Positions 16,920 through 25,373 of a stretch of 64,000 nt of DNA are shown here, in pieces; within the stretch, counting starts at the first letter, position 1; every line of letters begins with the position of its first letter. Under the pieces are notes generated by a model that saw only the letters and a list, made by a program, of their open reading frames with translations, did not search any database and was not told where the DNA came from. The DNA comes from Bog-473 sp963787485. Its GTDB lineage: Bacteria; Actinomycetota; Acidimicrobiia; Acidimicrobiales; RAAP-2. The stretch lies in the NCBI GenBank assembly GCA_963787485.1, contig CAWBDF010000005.1:169349-233348 (forward strand), written 5' to 3'. Both the position numbers and the translations under genes were made by a program.

Positions 16920-17259
16920 CTACACGGGACGAGCGGTTACCCAACCGAACTCGGACGTGATCCGCACGCTTAGCCCATCTACAGAGAGAGGGGAAATGAT
17001 TTCGGCGAGGGCCCCGCAGAATTCTTCGTAACCCACCGCCTCGATCGCGGGCACAGACGGCCCAGCCGCCGCGAGGGCTCGAACGGCGGTCGACACGTCG
17101 GGCCACTCTTGAGGGGTCGAGCCGCCGAGCTTCGTCATTGATCTTGTACCACCGGTAGAGGTGATAGATGCCGAGGGTGACGATGGGCCACACAAGCCAC
17201 ACGAGGAATGGGTTACGGGCGTTTACCCGTCCGTCCCTGCCGAGGCGTTTGGTGCTCAT
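16920..17259 (-). pseudogene. DUF4234-like small membrane protein, apparently frameshifted
   Basis: From an ATG at 17259 the frame reads MSTKRLGRDGRVNARNPFLV followed by WPIVTLGIYHLYRWYKIND, the hallmark first helix and YK(I/L)N motif of DUF4234 membrane proteins. After LDPS the expected second hydrophobic segment is lost. The continuing frame becomes Arg/Pro-rich, while another frame (ending at 16920) gives a more protein-like tail, EWPDVSTAVRALAAAG ... SEFGW. I read this as a frameshifted gene; the tail might instead belong to something unrelated. Confidence 0.45.
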
Positions 17260-17419
17260 CGGGTCCCACGTTGAGTCCTCCCTGGAGAGTGCCAACCTGA
17301 GCCCATCCAAGCGACTGCAACTCCACCTTCCCTGAAGGCTCGAGCGGACTGCCCCTACCGGCAGCTCGGTACTGGGGAGTATCGTGCTCGATCAGACGGA
17401 TCCGTGATTGGAGGTGCCA

Positions 17420-17863
17420 ATGTCGGAGCGTCCGAAGACACTTGGCTTCAACCACGTGGCCACCATGACAGCGAACCTGGAGCGCTACCTGGCGTTCTAC
17501 GGGGACATCTTCGGTGCAGACGTGATCCACATCATGGAGGCCGAAGGCGATCACCCACGGATGGCGATCGTGGACATGGGAGGTGGTAGCGCCCTCAACG
17601 TGTTTGAAGTTGCGCCGGATTCGATTGTCGGGGATCGAAGCAAAATGGGCGGCCGCGGTCCGATCGACCACTATGCGTTGGCCGTCGGATCTGAGGAGGA
17701 GCTGCGGGCAATCCGTGACCGTCTGGTCGCAGTCGGCGCGTCTCCCGGAGAAGTGACTCAGTTCGGGGCAGGGTTGCGCTCCGTGTTCTTCCGAGACCCC
17801 GATGGCGCGGAGTTGGAGGTTGCGTATCTCCCCTCCGACAACGGCGGTGCGCCTCGCCCGTAG
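17420..17863 (+). CDS. VOC-superfamily protein
   Basis: A 147-residue vicinal-oxygen-chelate protein with both half-repeats: LGFNHVATMTANLERYLAF with His as a first ligand candidate, IDHYALAVGSEEELRAIRDR, and FFRDPDGAELEVAYLP with a Glu at the usual last ligand site. This fits a metal-binding dioxygenase/glyoxalase-like enzyme, substrate unknown. The ATG at 17420 has GGAGGTG five bases upstream and is preferred over the TTG at 17408. Confidence 0.85.
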   Translation: MSERPKTLGFNHVATMTANLERYLAFYGDIFGADVIHIMEAEGDHPRMAIVDMGGGSALNVFEVAPDSIVGDRSKMGGRGPIDHYALAVGSEEELRAIRDRLVAVGASPGEVTQFGAGLRSVFFRDPDGAELEVAYLPSDNGGAPRP

Positions 17864-18063
17864 TCTCAGCGACACCGCCCCTGTCGCCGGTGATGTCGGT
17901 GGGGCGTTCGGCACCCTTGGGGGCACCCCTCGGTCGCAATGGCGAGGGCCTCATGGGGCACCGGTCCAAGAGGAGATCGCCGACTCGGTACCACCTCGGA
18001 ACGCGGGCCCCAGCCGGGCGATCAACGCCGAGCGGGCAGATCCGGGTCGCCGCGTTCAGTTGG

Positions 18064-18327
18064 TTACTTTCCGAGCTGCGGCGTGAGTCCGTCCACGTGC
18101 ATCTCGTGGTACTCGTTGTTCGCCCATGGTCCGACCGCGCCTTCAACCACCTCGCGCACGGCGTCGACAGATTCGCCTTCCCAGATGCAGATGCCGAGGC
18201 CGTGATCGTTGGTAGCCGCATGGATTGGCAAGGCAACGTGAGAAGGAAGCCCAGCTTCGAGTGCCTTGGCCTCGGCGGCCTGAAATCCTTCAGGATCGTG
18301 AATTCGATGGATGACTGTCACAAACAC
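18064..18327 (-). CDS. Small hypothetical protein (87 aa)
   Basis: A compact soluble frame with start VFVTVIHRIHDPEGFQAAEA and end YHEMHVDGLTPQLGK, rich in His and with the segment GLGICIWEGESVDAVREVVE. The pattern resembles small dimeric alpha/beta-barrel (ferredoxin-like) proteins, but I recognise no named family. The GTG at 18327 (or 18321) is chosen because upstream sequence is not protein-like. It stands alone between two plus-strand genes. Confidence 0.6.
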   Translation of the reverse strand: MFVTVIHRIHDPEGFQAAEAKALEAGLPSHVALPIHAATNDHGLGICIWEGESVDAVREVVEGAVGPWANNEYHEMHVDGLTPQLGK

Positions 18328-18467
18328 GGGTTCACCGGTCCATTCATTGGGGTGACTGCGCGGACGCGCTGCTCCTATTGCTAACACACACCCGACGATG
18401 GCGCAGTGGTGCGTGGAATGATTCTGAGTGAGCATGCCGCCACCTGACCGAGGAGGAATGAGACTCG

Positions 18468-19481
18468 TTGAAGGTCAGCCTGAGCATCCGAGTCGTCGAG
18501 GATTCAGCCAGCAGCGACCCATTGCGGCCGATGTACGACCTCGCGGAGACCGCAGAAGCCGCCGGATTCTACGCCATGTTCGTCGGCCACCATCACTTCA
18601 CTCCTCCCTACTCGTCGGCGCCGTGGGTGGTGCTGGCGGCGATCGCGGCGCGCACCTCGCGGTTGCGGATGGGTACGGCGATCTACCTGTTGCCCGCCCA
18701 TCATCCGTTGGAGGTGGCCGAAAGCGTGGCCACCTTGGACCGGGTATCGGGTGGGCGGGTGATTCTCGGTGCCGGCGTCGGCTACAGGTCAGATGAATAC
18801 GACCCATTCGGCGTTCCATTCGTACAGCGAGGTTCACGAATGAGCGAAGCTCTGCAGATCCTGCCCTCCGCCTGGAGTGGGGAGCGGGTCTCCTTCGAGG
18901 GTCGGCACTTCACTTTCCACGATGTCGCGGTCTTCCCGACCCCGGTCCAACGTCCTCACCCGCCCGTTTGGGTCGGTGCCATGGCCCGCCGCGCACAGGA
19001 GCGGGCGGCACGGTTGGGCGACGGGTGGATATCGGACCTGTTGGAGCCGTTGCCGAGAGAGGAACAGCTCGCGCAGCGCTACCGGACCTACTGCGAAGTG
19101 GCCGGACGGCCGCCCAACGTGGTCTTGATGCGGGCTGGGGCTATCGCCGTTCAGCGGAAGCACCTGGAGGAGACGTGGCTGCCCGGGGTGATGCAGACGC
19201 ACCTCAACTACTGGAAGGTCGGCGCCCGTGGACGCGACGACGACGGCATCTGCGCAAGGCTGGAACGGGGCGATGCCGTATCTCTCCCAGAATTCGCGGA
19301 CCAGCGGGTCATTGCCGGGACACCAGATGATTGCATCGATCAGATGCGTTCGTGGAGGGAAGCGATCGACCCTGACCACTTGCTCATAAGCCTGAGCGGA
19401 ACCGATCTGGGACCGGAAAGTCTCCGGACCGCGATCGAGCTGTTTGGGCGGGAGGTTCTGCCAGAGATCGCCTCGCGCTGA
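18468..19481 (+). CDS. Luciferase-like monooxygenase / F420-dependent oxidoreductase
   Basis: A 337-residue TIM-barrel flavin/F420 enzyme of the bacterial luciferase superfamily. Motifs: LAETAEAAGFYAMFVGHHHF, RLRMGTAIYLLPAHHPLEVA, ATLDRVSGGRVILGAGVGY, PVWVGAMARRAQERAARLGD and ADQRVIAGTPDDCIDQM. In actinobacteria such proteins mostly use F420 or FMN with a reduced substrate, which cannot be read from the sequence. The TTG start at 18468 follows AGGAGG at a slightly long spacing of about 12 bases. Confidence 0.85.
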   Translation: MKVSLSIRVVEDSASSDPLRPMYDLAETAEAAGFYAMFVGHHHFTPPYSSAPWVVLAAIAARTSRLRMGTAIYLLPAHHPLEVAESVATLDRVSGGRVILGAGVGYRSDEYDPFGVPFVQRGSRMSEALQILPSAWSGERVSFEGRHFTFHDVAVFPTPVQRPHPPVWVGAMARRAQERAARLGDGWISDLLEPLPREEQLAQRYRTYCEVAGRPPNVVLMRAGAIAVQRKHLEETWLPGVMQTHLNYWKVGARGRDDDGICARLERGDAVSLPEFADQRVIAGTPDDCIDQMRSWREAIDPDHLLISLSGTDLGPESLRTAIELFGREVLPEIASR

Positions 19482-19551
19482 TCCGTCTGATGCTGACCTG
19501 GGCTCTCTCGGATGATCGGCCCGGAGTGCTCCGCGTGCGGGCCACAATGAC

Positions 19552-20469
19552 GTGATGACGACCGTGGACTGGAAGCGGCGTGCCTACCGCGCCTTCGACC
19601 GATTCGTGCCGACCGTGCCCTTTCGCTACCTCCCACCCAAGCAGTCGGTGCGTATGGCGTTCAACGTGATCCTCGACCGCGAGCCCGACGCCGAGGGAGG
19701 CGCCGACTATGCCGGTAAACTGGCCGCCGGCCAGCTGTCCCGGCACGGGGTGGCCGAAGCGCTGGCCCATTCCGAGGAGTTCCGGCGTCGGGTCCCCATC
19801 GGTGACGTCCTTCTCTCCATGCACGTCAGTCGCAGCCAGTTCGTGGTCGGTCTGCCGCCGGCCGCCCGGATCCTCGACCTGGGGGGTACCCACCAGGGAC
19901 TTCCGGACGGCGCATTCGTGCACCTCGGCTATCCCTACCCCTTCGAACGACTGGTGGTGGTCGACCTCCCCGTCGAGGAGCGCGACCGCATCTACCGGGG
20001 AGGCTCGGCCGGCGATCGGGTGATGTCCGAGCTTGGGCCTGTGGAGTTCGCCTTTCACTCCATGACCGATCTCGGCCGCTACGACGATGCGAGCTTCGAC
20101 CTGGTCTACAGCGGACAGTCGATCGAACACGTGAGCGAGGTCGAAGGGCGGAAGGTGGCGCGCGAGGCGTTCCGTGTCCTCGCCCCCGGCGGATGGTTCT
20201 GCCTCGACACGCCGAACGGCCCGATGTGGCGATTGAGGTCGTCCGAGCCGATGAACCACGACCACGAGATCGAGTACGAAGCCGGCCAGCTGGTGGGCCT
20301 GCTCGAAGGGGCCGGCTTCGCGGTGACCGAGTGCAGGGGCCTCAACCTGATGCAGCGAGGAGCGGCCGCAGGGCGGTTCGACGAGAGGGAGGCTGCCGCC
20401 CACCCCGGCGTGTTCTCGGCCGTGGAGGCGTGCCTGCTCTTGGCACTGGTGGCCCGCAAGCCGGGCTGA
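19552..20469 (+). CDS. SAM-dependent methyltransferase with N-terminal DUF4214-like domain
   Basis: About the first 85 residues match the DUF4214 pattern (VRMAFNVILDREPDAEGGAD, GVAEALAHSEEFRRR), a domain often attached to cell-surface glycosylation enzymes. The rest is a class I methyltransferase: ARILDLGGTHQG (SAM-binding motif I), VVVDLPVEERD, SFDLVYSGQSIEHVSEVEG and EAFRVLAPGGWFCLDTP. The Rossmann core is intact. The context of a methyltransferase with a surface-linked domain suggests modification of a glycan or lipid-linked sugar (inference). GTG 19552 or ATG 19555 could be the start. Confidence 0.82.
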   Translation: MMTTVDWKRRAYRAFDRFVPTVPFRYLPPKQSVRMAFNVILDREPDAEGGADYAGKLAAGQLSRHGVAEALAHSEEFRRRVPIGDVLLSMHVSRSQFVVGLPPAARILDLGGTHQGLPDGAFVHLGYPYPFERLVVVDLPVEERDRIYRGGSAGDRVMSELGPVEFAFHSMTDLGRYDDASFDLVYSGQSIEHVSEVEGRKVAREAFRVLAPGGWFCLDTPNGPMWRLRSSEPMNHDHEIEYEAGQLVGLLEGAGFAVTECRGLNLMQRGAAAGRFDEREAAAHPGVFSAVEACLLLALVARKPG

Positions 20470-20479
20470 GGACGGCGGG

Positions 20480-21550
20480 CTACGGAGTGGTCGTGGCCGG
20501 GATGGAGCTGGGCACGAGCTCGACCCAGGTCTGGCCCGGTTGCAGGGGGATGGTCACGCCGAACCCGTTGACGAACTGCGTCGGCGACCCGAGCGTCGTG
20601 CGGTGCCAGGTGACCGGGATGGCCTGGCCGTTGCGATAGATGACCGCCGTGCCGCTCGCGTTGGGGTAGAGATCGGCCTGGACCTCCAGGCCGCCTTGGG
20701 AGTTCTCGAGCCAGGGCCCGTAGCTGATCTGGACGTACTGGACGACCACGTTGGCCGCCGAGTTCTGGACGCCGTCGACCAGAGTGTCGGGCGTGGTCCC
20801 GTTGTAAAAGCGCAGGAACGTGTTGGTGGCGGGGTTCCACTTCCAGGTGACGTTGGAGGTGCCGGAGAAGTCGATGTGCACCGTCGAGATCGGGGTGCCC
20901 CCGCCGGGGATCGTCGTCGAGTAGCCGAACAGGGGTTGGGGCGGGGTCGTCATGGTCGGGTGCGTCCCGTACACGATGGCCGTGGAGGTGAAGTCAGCAT
21001 CGGGCGAAGATCGGCCCGCCGGGTGGATCATGAGCGAGTTCGACGCGCCGAGGTCAACGTTGACGATGGGAGAGGCGTTGATGTTGGCCAGAACGGGATT
21101 GATCCCGCCGACGTGCGCCAGCAAGGGGTTTCCGAGCTGGCCGAGGATGCCGATGTCGATGTTGCGCGCCGAGCGGGCCGGACCGATCAGGTCGGCGTTC
21201 TGGCACTGGAACACGGCGGCGTAGCGGGTGATTCCGCCCTCGACGGGCTCCTCGAACACCACGTCGGCCTTGTCCAGCCCGGCCTGGGGGCGCCCGGCTG
21301 GGTAATTGTCGATCTTCACGGCCATCGCCGGCCGTTGGGGGACACCGCCGGCTGCGGGCAGCCCGGTGAGCGGGCACGGCGCCGGTGGGTCCGTCGAGGT
21401 GGTCGACGTCGGCTTCACCTTGGCTGCCGCGTTCGGGTGCGACGGGGACGAACAGGCGCTGAGGGCCAGCCCGGCCACCCCGGCGGTCGCCAGCATGCCC
21501 CACGCGATCGGGTGGCGCGCCAGTGGGCGCCTGTGTTCGGAACTCGCCAT
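20480..21550 (-). CDS. DUF3048 (YerB-like) lipoprotein
   Basis: A 356-residue exported lipoprotein: hydrophobic signal AWGMLATAGVAGLALSACSS with lipobox LSAC. A Thr/Pro-rich linker and the DUF3048 domain follow (AMAVKIDNYPAGRPQAGLDK, DVVFEEPVEGGITRYAAVFQ, IGPARSARNIDIGILGQLG). The C-terminal part has DLYPNASGTAVIYRNGQAIP. It should be anchored outside the membrane; biochemical role unknown. The ATG at 21550 places the charged n-region right before the hydrophobic core; the longer frame would put 15 residues before it. It is convergent with the methyltransferase gene. Confidence 0.85.
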   Translation of the reverse strand: MASSEHRRPLARHPIAWGMLATAGVAGLALSACSSPSHPNAAAKVKPTSTTSTDPPAPCPLTGLPAAGGVPQRPAMAVKIDNYPAGRPQAGLDKADVVFEEPVEGGITRYAAVFQCQNADLIGPARSARNIDIGILGQLGNPLLAHVGGINPVLANINASPIVNVDLGASNSLMIHPAGRSSPDADFTSTAIVYGTHPTMTTPPQPLFGYSTTIPGGGTPISTVHIDFSGTSNVTWKWNPATNTFLRFYNGTTPDTLVDGVQNSAANVVVQYVQISYGPWLENSQGGLEVQADLYPNASGTAVIYRNGQAIPVTWHRTTLGSPTQFVNGFGVTIPLQPGQTWVELVPSSIPATTTP

Positions 21551-21634
21551 TTCTGGGCCCGATCGTAGAGCGACGGCAAACCGAAGTGGTGTCATAGGCG
21601 AACGGCGGCCGCCCCGGGGCCATATGACCGGCCC

Positions 21635-23398
21635 TCAGGCGGTGGGGGTGCCGGCGGCCGATCCGACTGAGGCGGCGGCGCCCGTGTAGACCTCGCTCCA
21701 GGTGCCGTTCGACGCGCCGTAGCTGCTGGCCGGACCCAGACCGAATCGACCGTAGACGTTCTCCATGGCTCGGCGGATCACGTCGGTGATACCGGGAAAC
21801 GGACCGGGGATGACCAGCGAAGGGATCGCGCCGGTCGTCGACAGCATGGAGACGAAGCTGGCCGACCCGCTGGCCAGCACTCCACCACCGTTCCCAGGGG
21901 AGGTGTAGTAGGTGACGTCCGACCAATTCGATTGCCCCGGGATGGGCGAGTGGGCCAGCACGTCGACGTTGCGCGGTCCGGGCAGGGAGGGGACGTAGCG
22001 GTCGTACTCCCCGAGGACCACCTTGGGGAAGGCCTGTCCGTCCTGGAGGTTGCAACCGTCGTAGAACCACGACGACGCGTCGGTGACCACCAGGTCAGCC
22101 TTGGCCCCCACGGACTGGTACATGGCGCCGATGAGCGTCGATTCGGGCTGGTTCACCGGCGCCTGGTTCCAGTCCACCGTGGTCAGGGCCGGCTGCTCGT
22201 TGGCCAACGGATCCTCGGCGGCGTCCTTGTAGCAGACCTCCAGCCGGTTGGGACCGACCGAGGTGGGCTCCAAGCGGATCTGGCGGTAGCAGGCGTTGGC
22301 TCCCAGGAAGGCCAGGTTGACACCCGCCGCGTTCGCCGCTGAGGCGCTCTGGCGCATTGGCTGGGACCAGTACTCGTCGTGTCCGAGGCTGAAGAGACAC
22401 CGATGGTTGACGAGCAGCTCGGGGCGAGCATGGAGGTCGACGTCCGTCCAGTAGGTGAGGTCGAGACCCAGGCTTTCGAGATGGAACAGCAGAGGAAGCT
22501 CGTTGCCCACGAAGTCCGCCGCACCCGAGGCCCAGGTACGCGGGTATGGCCGGTCGAACGAGACGGCGCGGGCGCGGGTGGCGAAGCTCTGACCACCTTT
22601 GCCAAGGGGTCCGTAGTACAGGCTGTAACTCCCCCACAGGTTGTAGGCCTGCCACGTGGTCACGCTGTTCTGCAGCACGTAGGCCGCCGTGGACGCATCG
22701 TCGCGGATGGTGAGGGGGACGAACTGCTCTTCGCCGCCGCTCCCCACCAGTTTGAGGAGGTAGCACCCGGGCAACCAATCCTTCGTGATGTTCAACGAGA
22801 GTGTGGGTGTCCACGGACACCGCACCGTGCCGAGTCCCGGAGCCAGCTCGGGAGCCGCCTGGGGCGTTGCGGGCACGAAGTCCGTCTGTGCGAGGAGCCG
22901 GCCGCCCAGCCCCTGGTAGTACCCCATTCGGTAGGCTTGAACCTGCACGGCGCGTGCCGTGGTGTTGACGAAGACGGCGACGTCGTCCCCGGGCTGGGCA
23001 CTGACCTGGCTGGCAAAGCCCTCGAGCGCGTGGTCCGGTTGCACGTGGTTGCAGATCCAGTCGAGCGTCCCGGGCTTGGCGTTCTCGGCGATGAGCCAGG
23101 TCGCCGTCGGGACGACGACGCCGCTGGGGAGCATCGTGTCCACGACGGCGGGGCTGCTCTTCTTCCCGGCCCGGTGATGGTGGCGCCGAGCCCGGGCCGG
23201 CACCGTGGTCCGAGAGGAGGCGAGGCGCCCGCCGGTGGCAATACCGGCCACGCTCAGCGCGGAGAATTTGGAGGAACCGCCGCCGATCCAGAGGAGCCCC
23301 CTGGTCGTGCGCCGGGGCCGAAGGACCTGGGGCGCCTTCGGGAGGTGCCTGCACCTGCCGAGTGTACCCAACACTCCCCGTTTGACCTGGCGGGACAC
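21635..23398 (-). CDS. Secreted protein with N,N-dimethylformamidase beta-subunit-like domain
   Basis: A large protein of about 587 residues. After a basic N-terminus and a weak hydrophobic segment (residues about 40-55) comes a domain resembling the large subunit of N,N-dimethylformamidase: WICNHVQPDHALEGFASQVS, VQAYRMGYYQGLGGRLLAQT, NLWGSYSLYYGP, LESLGLDLTYWTDVDLHARP and LFSLGHDEYWSQPMR. In this family the region forms a glutamine-amidotransferase-like fold; most actinobacterial members are uncharacterised and many are secreted. The start is uncertain; GTG 23398 is the first that leaves the N-terminus plausible. It lies divergent from the acyltransferase gene. Confidence 0.75.
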   Translation of the reverse strand: MSRQVKRGVLGTLGRCRHLPKAPQVLRPRRTTRGLLWIGGGSSKFSALSVAGIATGGRLASSRTTVPARARRHHHRAGKKSSPAVVDTMLPSGVVVPTATWLIAENAKPGTLDWICNHVQPDHALEGFASQVSAQPGDDVAVFVNTTARAVQVQAYRMGYYQGLGGRLLAQTDFVPATPQAAPELAPGLGTVRCPWTPTLSLNITKDWLPGCYLLKLVGSGGEEQFVPLTIRDDASTAAYVLQNSVTTWQAYNLWGSYSLYYGPLGKGGQSFATRARAVSFDRPYPRTWASGAADFVGNELPLLFHLESLGLDLTYWTDVDLHARPELLVNHRCLFSLGHDEYWSQPMRQSASAANAAGVNLAFLGANACYRQIRLEPTSVGPNRLEVCYKDAAEDPLANEQPALTTVDWNQAPVNQPESTLIGAMYQSVGAKADLVVTDASSWFYDGCNLQDGQAFPKVVLGEYDRYVPSLPGPRNVDVLAHSPIPGQSNWSDVTYYTSPGNGGGVLASGSASFVSMLSTTGAIPSLVIPGPFPGITDVIRRAMENVYGRFGLGPASSYGASNGTWSEVYTGAAASVGSAAGTPTA

Positions 23399-23457
23399 CG
23401 CGTCGCCCGTCGACGGGGCCGTCACGGGACGGTCGCTGGACCACCTACCATTCCGGC

Positions 23458-24120
23458 GTGAGCTGGGCCCGATCCCTTCCTGGAACGCTCCGTCGCCCCC
23501 TCTCCGCTCTGGTGCACGCGGCCTGGGACGGAGCCGCCGAGCTGGGCGCAATCGGTCCCGACGACACCAGGGGACGTCGATTCGGGCGAATGGGAGCCGG
23601 CGCCTGCGTCATGTTCCCCCAGGGCGCCATCTACAACGAGCACCTGATCCGGATCGGGGCCGAGACCATCGTGGGTCCCGGGGTCTCCATCTCCGCCGGC
23701 ATGGCGCCGGGCCAGGAGATGCCGACTGATCCGGTGGTGACCATCGGCAGGAGATGCCTGATCGGAAGGGGCTCTCACATCGTCGGTCACTGGGAGATCC
23801 TGATGGGTGACGACATCCAGACCGGTCCCTACGTCTACATCACCGACCAGAACCACGCCTACGAGGACCCGCTCACGCCCATCGGGCGTCAGTGGCCGAC
23901 CGAGGCGCCGGTCCGCGTCGGGTCGGGCAGCTGGATCGGGGCCAACGCCGTCGTTCTCCCGGGAGCGCGGATCGGGGAGCACGTGGTCGTCGCCGCCGGC
24001 GCGGTGGTGCGCGGCGAGGTCCCCGACCGGTGTGTCGTCGCCGGTGTTCCCGCCCGAATCGTCCGGCGCTGGGTCGAAGGGGCCGGTTGGGTGGCCGAGA
24101 AGGACGTCACCGTCTTGTGA
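23458..24120 (+). CDS. Left-handed beta-helix (hexapeptide) acyltransferase
   Basis: A 220-residue acyltransferase of the LbH/CysE-LacA superfamily. Hexapeptide-repeat coils are visible from residue 55 on (IRIGAETIVGPGVSISAGMA, VTIGRRCLIGRGSHIVG, VRVGSGSWIGANAVVLPGA, RIGEHVVVAAGAVVRGEVP). A catalytic-His candidate lies in ITDQNHAYEDP. It ends with the usual VVAGVPARIVRRW. Such enzymes O-acetylate sugars or surface polysaccharides. Its stop overlaps the GTG of serB, so the two are translationally coupled, although no functional link is obvious. Confidence 0.85.
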   Translation: MSWARSLPGTLRRPLSALVHAAWDGAAELGAIGPDDTRGRRFGRMGAGACVMFPQGAIYNEHLIRIGAETIVGPGVSISAGMAPGQEMPTDPVVTIGRRCLIGRGSHIVGHWEILMGDDIQTGPYVYITDQNHAYEDPLTPIGRQWPTEAPVRVGSGSWIGANAVVLPGARIGEHVVVAAGAVVRGEVPDRCVVAGVPARIVRRWVEGAGWVAEKDVTVL

Positions 24121-25352
24121 CCGTGGCGCCGACCGAGGGTGAGCCGGCCCCGGAGCATCCGCAGATTCCCCACCTGGTCACCGTGAGCGGCCAAGATGCC
24201 CCCGGGATCGCCGAGCGTCTGTTCGCCGTCTTGGCCGAGCTCGACGTGCCGATCGACGACGTGGAGCAGGTCCGGGTGCACGGCCGGCTGTTGCTGTGCG
24301 TCGAGGCGGGCATGCGCAGCGACCGCGTCGGCGTGGCGAAGGCCGCACTCCACGACCGATTGCGCAACGCGCACCTGGAGGTCACCATCGAAGCGCTCAC
24401 CGAGGCGGAGCCGGCCCGGGACGGCGATCGCCATCTCGTCACCGTGCTGGCGCCCGAGATCGACGCCGCCGTGCTCCAGGGAGTGACGGGTCGCGTCGCA
24501 TCGTGTGGCGGGAACATCGAGCGCGTCGTGCGCCTGGCCGCGTACCCCGTGTACAGCTACGAACTGTCCGTCGTCGGCGGGGACTTCGTACGGCTCCGGC
24601 GTGATTTGGCCGATGAGGCAGCCCGGCGGCAGGTCGACGTGGCGGTGCAGCCGGCCGGGCTGCACCGCCGGGCCAAGCATCTGATCGTGATGGACGCGGA
24701 CTCGACGCTCCTGCAGGGAGAGGTCATCGACCTGCTCGCGCAGCGATGCGGCTGTGGCGCCGAGGTGGCGAGGGTGACCGAAGCCGCCATGGCCGGCGAG
24801 ATCGACTTCGCCGACTCCCTTCGCCGGCGGGTGCACCTTCTGGCCGGCCTGAGGGTGGCGGACCTCGACGCGGTGCGCACGGAGATCGAGCTGGCGCCCG
24901 GAGCGCGCACGCTCGTGCGCACGCTCAAGCATCTCGGCTACGAGCTTGCCGTGGTGAGCGGCGGGTTCACCCAAGTGATCGAGCCTCTCGTGCGGGAATT
25001 GGGGATCGACCACCTGGCCGCCAACACCCTGGTCCTCGAGGGTGATCTGGTCACCGGGGAGCTGGTTGGGGCCATTGTCGACCGGGCCGGCAAGGCGGAC
25101 GCGCTGAGGTCGTTCGCGGCGTCCGCCGGCCTGCCCTTGGCCCGGACGATCGCGGTCGGAGACGGGGCCAACGACATCGACATGCTCTCGGCCGCCGGAC
25201 TCGGGATTGCCTTCAACGCCAAGCCGGTGGTGCAACAGGCCGCGGACACCACGCTCAACGTGCCCTACCTCGATGCGATCCTGTTCCTCTTGGGCATCTC
25301 CCGTCGTGAGGTGGAGCTGGAGGAACTTCGGGAGCAGCCCACCGGCCACTGA
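24117..25352 (+). CDS. serB: Phosphoserine phosphatase
   Basis: A 411-residue SerB of the long actinobacterial type: an N-terminal ACT region (HLVTVSGQDAPGIAERLFAV and a second ACT-like repeat HLVTVLAPEIDAAVL) followed by a HAD phosphatase. Catalytic motifs are LIVMDADSTLLQ (motif I nucleophile Asp), AVVSGGFTQV (motif II), Lys in DRAGKADALR, and AVGDGANDIDML (motif III). It removes phosphate from phosphoserine in the last step of serine synthesis; the ACT domains are likely to bind serine as feedback inhibitor. The GTG overlaps the previous stop (GTGA). Confidence 0.94.
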   Translation: MTVAPTEGEPAPEHPQIPHLVTVSGQDAPGIAERLFAVLAELDVPIDDVEQVRVHGRLLLCVEAGMRSDRVGVAKAALHDRLRNAHLEVTIEALTEAEPARDGDRHLVTVLAPEIDAAVLQGVTGRVASCGGNIERVVRLAAYPVYSYELSVVGGDFVRLRRDLADEAARRQVDVAVQPAGLHRRAKHLIVMDADSTLLQGEVIDLLAQRCGCGAEVARVTEAAMAGEIDFADSLRRRVHLLAGLRVADLDAVRTEIELAPGARTLVRTLKHLGYELAVVSGGFTQVIEPLVRELGIDHLAANTLVLEGDLVTGELVGAIVDRAGKADALRSFAASAGLPLARTIAVGDGANDIDMLSAAGLGIAFNAKPVVQQAADTTLNVPYLDAILFLLGISRREVELEELREQPTGH

Positions 25353-25373
25353 GGGCGAGGACCTGTGACGGAA